Positions 60,508 to 64,000 of a stretch of 64,000 nt of DNA are shown piece by piece; positions within the stretch are counted from its first letter, which is position 1, and each line of letters begins with the position of its first letter. The DNA comes from a bacterium. Its GTDB lineage: Bacteria; Pseudomonadota; Alphaproteobacteria; Micavibrionales; UBA2020. The position numbers and the translations under genes were made by a program. Location: NCBI GenBank assembly GCA_029945425.1, contig JAQSDV010000002.1, forward strand, positions 124,001 through 188,000, given 5' to 3'. The notes under the pieces were generated by a model. The model was not told the DNA's origin. It did not search any database and saw nothing but the letters and a program-made list of their open reading frames with translations.

Positions 60508-60789
60508 ATGGCCAGCCCCCGCGACCCCGACGAGGACGACGACCGCGATATCTTTGAATTCACCCCTGCGCCCGGCACCAAAATCGAGCATATCGCCCCC
60601 GCCGTCATCAAGGCGATGGAGGAGCTGGAAATGGATGCCGAGATCCATTTCGACAATTTTACGCTGGAGGTGCCGCTGGGCGCCACCGCGCAGGACATTA
60701 TCGACACCTATAAGAAGATCGTGATCGATTACCTCCCCGAAATCCGCCAGCCGCCCAAACCGCCGTTCCGCGGGCCGAAATTCGGCTAG
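60508..60789 (+). CDS. Small acidic protein, tandem paralogue 1
   Basis: This 93-residue protein has an acidic N-terminus (DPDEDDDRDIFEFTPAPG), then a compact core IEHIAPAVIKAMEELEMDAEIHFDNFTLEVPLGATAQDIIDTYKK and a Pro-rich end. The next gene at 60881 shares FxFTP, an IHF/IHLP strand pair and the GxTxQxIIDxY motif, so they form a pair. No family is recognised. It starts at ATG 60508 with GGAG upstream. Confidence 0.75.
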   Translation: MASPRDPDEDDDRDIFEFTPAPGTKIEHIAPAVIKAMEELEMDAEIHFDNFTLEVPLGATAQDIIDTYKKIVIDYLPEIRQPPKPPFRGPKFG

Positions 60790-60880
60790 GATTTTCAGCC
60801 CTTTGCGACCTTTAACGGTTCTTTCAAGAACCCCTGTTACACTAAAATGGCGGGAATAGGTTCCAGATCCAAGGAGAGGT

Positions 60881-61168
60881 ATGGCCAAGGGCGGCAAAAA
60901 AGGGGGAGGCGGCGACAAGGTGGACGGTGACTCCGAACACGTGATCGAATTTACGCCCGATGGCGGCTTTAACATCCGCACCGCCGCGCGCAACTTCGCC
61001 GACCTGATGGAAAGCTCGCTCCACTCCCTCGTCATCCACCTGCCGCATGTCTCGGTCGAATTCGAACCCGGCTGCACGCCCCAGGAAATCATCGACGGCT
61101 ATAACATGGCGATGCGCGTGAAATACGACATCAAGCCCTCGAACGCGAACACGAAGGCGCCGAAGTAA
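60881..61168 (+). CDS. Small protein, tandem paralogue 2
   Basis: This 95-residue protein has a Lys/Gly-rich start (MAKGGKKGGGGDKVDGDSE), then IEFTPDGGFNIRTAARNFADLM, SLVIHLPHVSVEFEPGCTPQEIIDGYNMAM and a Lys/Asn tail. It matches the first paralogue in the core. AAGGAGAGG precedes ATG 60881. It is convergent with the Crp/Fnr gene, the two stops facing each other. Confidence 0.75.
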   Translation: MAKGGKKGGGGDKVDGDSEHVIEFTPDGGFNIRTAARNFADLMESSLHSLVIHLPHVSVEFEPGCTPQEIIDGYNMAMRVKYDIKPSNANTKAPK

Positions 61169-61177
61169 CTTACTTCG
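61161..61177. other. 17-bp palindrome over two facing stop codons
   Basis: CGAAGTAA-C-TTACTTCG joins the TAA of the small gene (61166-61168) with the TAA of the leftward Crp/Fnr gene in its intact frame (61170-61172). CCTTTTT follows on the right, so it may act as a weak terminator for the rightward gene. Confidence 0.6.
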
Positions 61178-61927
61178 CCTTTTTCGCCGGATAAATCCCG
61201 CCCAGCACATCCTCGAAATGATTGCGCACAAGGTCGTCGCAGCTGCAGGCGAGTTTTTTAATTTTTTAGGATCGTGGATGGTCAGCTGCCCGCGTGCGGT
61301 GCCGACCGCGCCGTTGCTTTTCAATCCGCTCATGACCTTCGCCACATAGCTGCGGCCTACGCCCAGCAGCGTGGCAAGGTTGTCTTGCGTCAGGGGCATT
61401 GTGTAATCGCCCGTGCGGTCATGCGCGGCGACCAGCCATTTCGCGGCGCGCTGTTCGATGGAATGCGTCGCGTTGCAGGCGACAGCCTGAAACATTTGCG
61501 CCAGCAGGCAGTCGGCGTAACGCGCGAAAAAATAATTCAGCGTAGGGGATTTTTCCTTGGCGCGTTCGAGGTCGGCGCAGGAAATATATAAAACAGTACC
61601 GGGCGACTGCACCAAAAACTGGCAATAGGCGGGCAGGTTGCCCTGGCTGACGATGCCGCCGGTCGCACCCTCGCGCCCGATGATGACGGCCTCCACCCCG
61701 CGGTCGTCGTCGAGGAAAACGCGGAAGGAGATCAGCGTGGGACCGCAGGGGAAATACGCACATTCCACCTTATCGCCCGGTTCGCACAATACCTGCCCGT
61801 TTTCGACGTTCTTGATCTTGAAATGTGGCATCAGCAGCGCGATGTCGCTGTCCTTCAACGCACCCAGCAGGTCGCTATCCTTGATAAAATCAACGATATT
61901 GCTGTTGCCCGCCAGCTTTTTGCCCAT
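61170..61927 (-). CDS. Crp/Fnr family regulator with an apparent frameshift near the end
   Basis: This regulator has an N-terminal cyclic-nucleotide-binding fold (about 28-140), then a helix-turn-helix (PLTQDNLATLLGVGRSYVAKVMSGL). Family members end in a Cys-rich block, and that block, CSCDDLVRNHFEDVL through PAKKAK, is present but one base out of frame after an A6 run at about 61253-61258. Left as it is, the frame runs on across the antisense strand of the small gene at 60881 and ends at 60842. ATG 61927 follows AAGGG. A sequence error, a real mutation or slippage are all possible. Confidence 0.85.
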
Positions 61928-62068
61928 CTGAAATTTGCCCTTTGTGTACGAAAGTGGACATACTTTTTGCCCGTTTGCGTCTATAAGCAAACAGATAACA
62001 CCTTCCGCGAAAAACGGGCAAGAAGTTTATCGTAACGGAAATAGAACGACAGACGCTGATCGGGCATC

Positions 62069-62344
62069 ATGCAGCTTATCGAAATCACATGCATTACGAA
62101 GAGCGGGTCATGGCCGACCCTTGCCGACCTGACCGTTTTTTCAGGGCCCGCGGGACAATGGACGCGTGAAGAACTTGTCAAAATTCTGCAGGCGAAAACC
62201 GCCAGCGTTTTTATCACCGTCAACGGCCAGAAATCCGAGCTTGCCGTATTCCCCAGCGGCACGACGATGCTCGTGCGTTCCCACCGCTTCGGCGTCTGGA
62301 ACGATAACCTGCTTGCGCTGCCGAAATGCGGGACGGGGCAGTAG
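62069..62344 (+). CDS. DUF3892-like small protein
   Basis: This 91-residue protein has the plan of DUF3892: an initial IEITCITKSG, a middle TREELVKILQ, a strand pair SVFITVNGQKSELAVF and a C-terminal VWNDNLLALPKC. The closing NDNLLALPKC is the best-kept part. The function of the family is unknown. It starts at ATG 62069, 141 bases from the divergent Crp/Fnr start, and ends 5 bases from the leftward transferase gene. Confidence 0.8.
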   Translation: MQLIEITCITKSGSWPTLADLTVFSGPAGQWTREELVKILQAKTASVFITVNGQKSELAVFPSGTTMLVRSHRFGVWNDNLLALPKCGTGQ

Positions 62345-62348
62345 GGCT

Positions 62349-64000
62349 TCAGCCGCCCTCTACCGTTGTCGTGTGCGATGTCACGCTGGAATGTTTCTGG
62401 CGGCACGCGTCCAGAATGTCGTTGGCGCGATTGTATGCCGATGTATCCACGCCCATCAGCCCCAGCAGCGTATCGCCCATGTTGATGCGGTCATAGGTTT
62501 TCTGCGTCGCGTGTTCCGCGATGCAATCTGTGTTGTCCTTGTTGCCCGACCAGTAAATCAGCGGCACATGCGTCTGTTCGGCAGGCGCGATGCCGCGCGG
62601 GAAGGAATGCAGGTAGAGCCCGTTTTCACCCAGCGATTCACCATGATCGGACAGGAATACCAGTTTCGTGTCCCAATCCGCATCCAGCGTTTTAAGCGTG
62701 TTGATGATGCCCGCCATCACATGGTCGGAATAATGGATGGTGTTGTCGTAGGTGTTCAGTAATTCCTCGCGGCTGCAATTCTGGATCTCGTTGCTCGGGC
62801 AGTCGGGCGTGAAAGTGCGGAAGGATGCCGGATACCGTTCCCAATATGAAGGCCCATGCGCGCCTTCAAGGTGGAAAACCACCAGCGTATCTTCCTTCGC
62901 CAGCGCGGGCAGCATCTTTTGCAGTTCAACATTGAACACGGCGTCATAGCAATCGCCATGCGGGCACAGGGTTTTGTCGGCTTTGTATTTTTCCCGCAGG
63001 TCGACGTAATCGACATTTTTGCAGGCTTTCTTGCACCCGCTGTCATTGTCGCGCCACAACACCTTGACGCCCGCGCGCTGGATAGCGTCGAGCGCGTTGT
63101 CGCGGTACTGTTCGTCATCGCCGTCATAGTCATGCGACATCAGCGAAAAGATATAAGGCACAGATATCGCGGTCGATGTGCCATAGGACGACACATTGCG
63201 GAACGACACTACGCCTTGTTTTTCCGTGTATTCGTTCGTCTTGCGCGCATAGCCGTTCAGCGAATAATTCATGCCGCGCTGCGTTTCGCCCAGCAGCATG
63301 ACGACCAGTTTCTTTTTCTGGCCTGCGACGGGCGCGGCACGTTTCGCATCCATGGCGAGCTGTTTATATTCAGGCACGGTTTCAAGGTTGCGGGCATAAA
63401 ATACGAGCGCCAGTTTTTTCAAGGGGTAGGCGGGCACGACCAGCTTGATCGCGGCTTTGTTGGTGCGGCCGATCACGGCATAGTCATTATAATTGGCCAT
63501 ACCCATCACGCCCACGACCGCGATTGTCAGGGCGAGGGAGATCGCCTTGTGCTTTAATTCGCGTTTGACCGGATTGACGCGCAGTTCCAGCATGGCAACC
63601 AGGATGCAAGGCAGCAGGCCGGTCAGCAACAGCGCAGCCACCAATCCGCCATTCACGTAACTGGCGGCTTCGGATATATTCGTTTCGAGAATATTGGTGA
63701 ACATCGGCCCGTCGAAAATCACGCCATAGCTATACGACGCATAATTGAATACCGCCGACATCATGATAATGGCGATCATTGCAGGCTTCACCAGCGGCCT
63801 GAACGATAAGGGCAGCAGCAACAGGTTCAGCGCCGCCACCAGCACCAGCGGCACCGACAGCACGAAAAGGGGGCTTATTTCCTTTTGCGCGTGCAGGATT
63901 GCCAAGGCCTTTTGCGCGAAAGCGATATTGCAGAACACCGCGAGGTACAGCGCGACGAACAGGCAGAGCATCGTCGTCGTGGGCGGGTTTTTGAAGCGTA
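62349..64000 (-). CDS. Phosphoethanolamine transferase EptA family, 5' part beyond the window
   Basis: This inner-membrane enzyme has about five N-terminal membrane helices and a periplasmic sulfatase-like catalytic domain. Motifs are VMLLGETQRGMNYSLNGY (nucleophile Thr), SSYGTSTAISVPYIFS, and SDHGESLGENGLYLHSFPRGIAPAEQTHVP with the metal-site Asp-His. EptA-type enzymes add phosphoethanolamine to lipid A and can lower polymyxin binding. The frame is open through base 64000 upstream of ATG 63971 (RFKNPPTTT), so the true start lies outside. The second line of family assignment (EptA, OpgE or similar) is not settled. Confidence 0.92.
   Translation of the reverse strand, partial: RFKNPPTTTMLCLFVALYLAVFCNIAFAQKALAILHAQKEISPLFVLSVPLVLVAALNLLLLPLSFRPLVKPAMIAIIMMSAVFNYASYSYGVIFDGPMFTNILETNISEAASYVNGGLVAALLLTGLLPCILVAMLELRVNPVKRELKHKAISLALTIAVVGVMGMANYNDYAVIGRTNKAAIKLVVPAYPLKKLALVFYARNLETVPEYKQLAMDAKRAAPVAGQKKKLVVMLLGETQRGMNYSLNGYARKTNEYTEKQGVVSFRNVSSYGTSTAISVPYIFSLMSHDYDGDDEQYRDNALDAIQRAGVKVLWRDNDSGCKKACKNVDYVDLREKYKADKTLCPHGDCYDAVFNVELQKMLPALAKEDTLVVFHLEGAHGPSYWERYPASFRTFTPDCPSNEIQNCSREELLNTYDNTIHYSDHVMAGIINTLKTLDADWDTKLVFLSDHGESLGENGLYLHSFPRGIAPAEQTHVPLIYWSGNKDNTDCIAEHATQKTYDRINMGDTLLGLMGVDTSAYNRANDILDACRQKHSSVTSHTTTVEGG

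Noticed and set aside
60842..61169. Extension of the Crp/Fnr frame over the small gene
   Set aside because: The extra residues are the antisense of a real gene with its own ribosome-binding site, and the family's Cys-rich end lies in another frame.
1..64000. CRISPR arrays, rRNA genes, insertion sequences, replication origin
   Set aside because: I saw no regularly spaced repeats, rRNA segments, transposase genes or terminal repeats, and no cluster of DnaA-type boxes.

Overview
The window looks like a piece of a GC-rich alphaproteobacterial chromosome. The marker genes point that way: a run of rppH, divergent polysaccharide deacetylase, ctpA, envC, rlmH, rsfS and nadD; a stand-alone F0 ATP-synthase operon with a separate b' subunit; trifunctional-type putA without the N-terminal DNA-binding domain; intracellular PHA depolymerase; and a Crp/Fnr regulator with a Cys-rich end. 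I could not place it to genus. The many ankyrin proteins, HExxH-type secreted or orphan proteins and lineage-specific small proteins would fit a Micavibrio-like or other poorly sampled group, but that is inference.

Layout. 1-13.0 kb is envelope and housekeeping: the tolB end, a leftward operon (putA, orphan secreted protein, nadD; then rsfS, rlmH, envC, ctpA, deacetylase, rppH, rhomboid) interrupted by a rightward Sel1-repeat gene at 7.3-8.6 kb. 13.2-18.8 kb holds orphan genes: two HExxH proteins flanking a coiled-coil, Asp/His-rich protein, then an esterase-like protein whose nucleophile serine is replaced by glycine. 18.8-21.5 kb is the F0 operon atpI-B-E-F'-F. 21.7-24.8 kb has an ankyrin protein, a class-IV-like histone deacetylase homologue and two exported proteins whose convergent ends form a perfect 32-bp inverted repeat. 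25.0-32.2 kb has three paralogous acetyltransferase-like proteins, an M20 amidohydrolase, PHA depolymerase and a membrane-anchored YqgE protein. 32.2-38.9 kb interleaves phenylalanine/tyrosine catabolism (phhA, hpd, fumarylacetoacetase-like) with an unusual translationally coupled array of four ankyrin proteins sharing a C-terminal module.

39-57.4 kb contains metF, an MBL-fold hydrolase, two paralogous FAD/NAD(P) proteins, small orphan genes, a lone receiver, a two-repeat HExxH protein with one dead copy, a probable copper cluster (DUF2946-like, Cys/His-rich membrane protein, SCO), a TRIC-type channel, a YpfJ-type zinc peptidase and a hemerythrin. 57.48-59.06 kb is a small decayed integrated element in a tRNA-Met gene: a 19-bp direct repeat, a truncated integrase and an intact-looking HigBA module with its own operator. 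The right end has mnmA, two paralogous small proteins, a Crp/Fnr gene with an apparent frameshift, a DUF3892-like protein and a phosphoethanolamine transferase that runs off the window.

The best candidates for something undescribed are the ankyrin array with its shared C-terminal module, the three-member acetyltransferase-like family, and the 13.2-17.7 kb orphan cluster.
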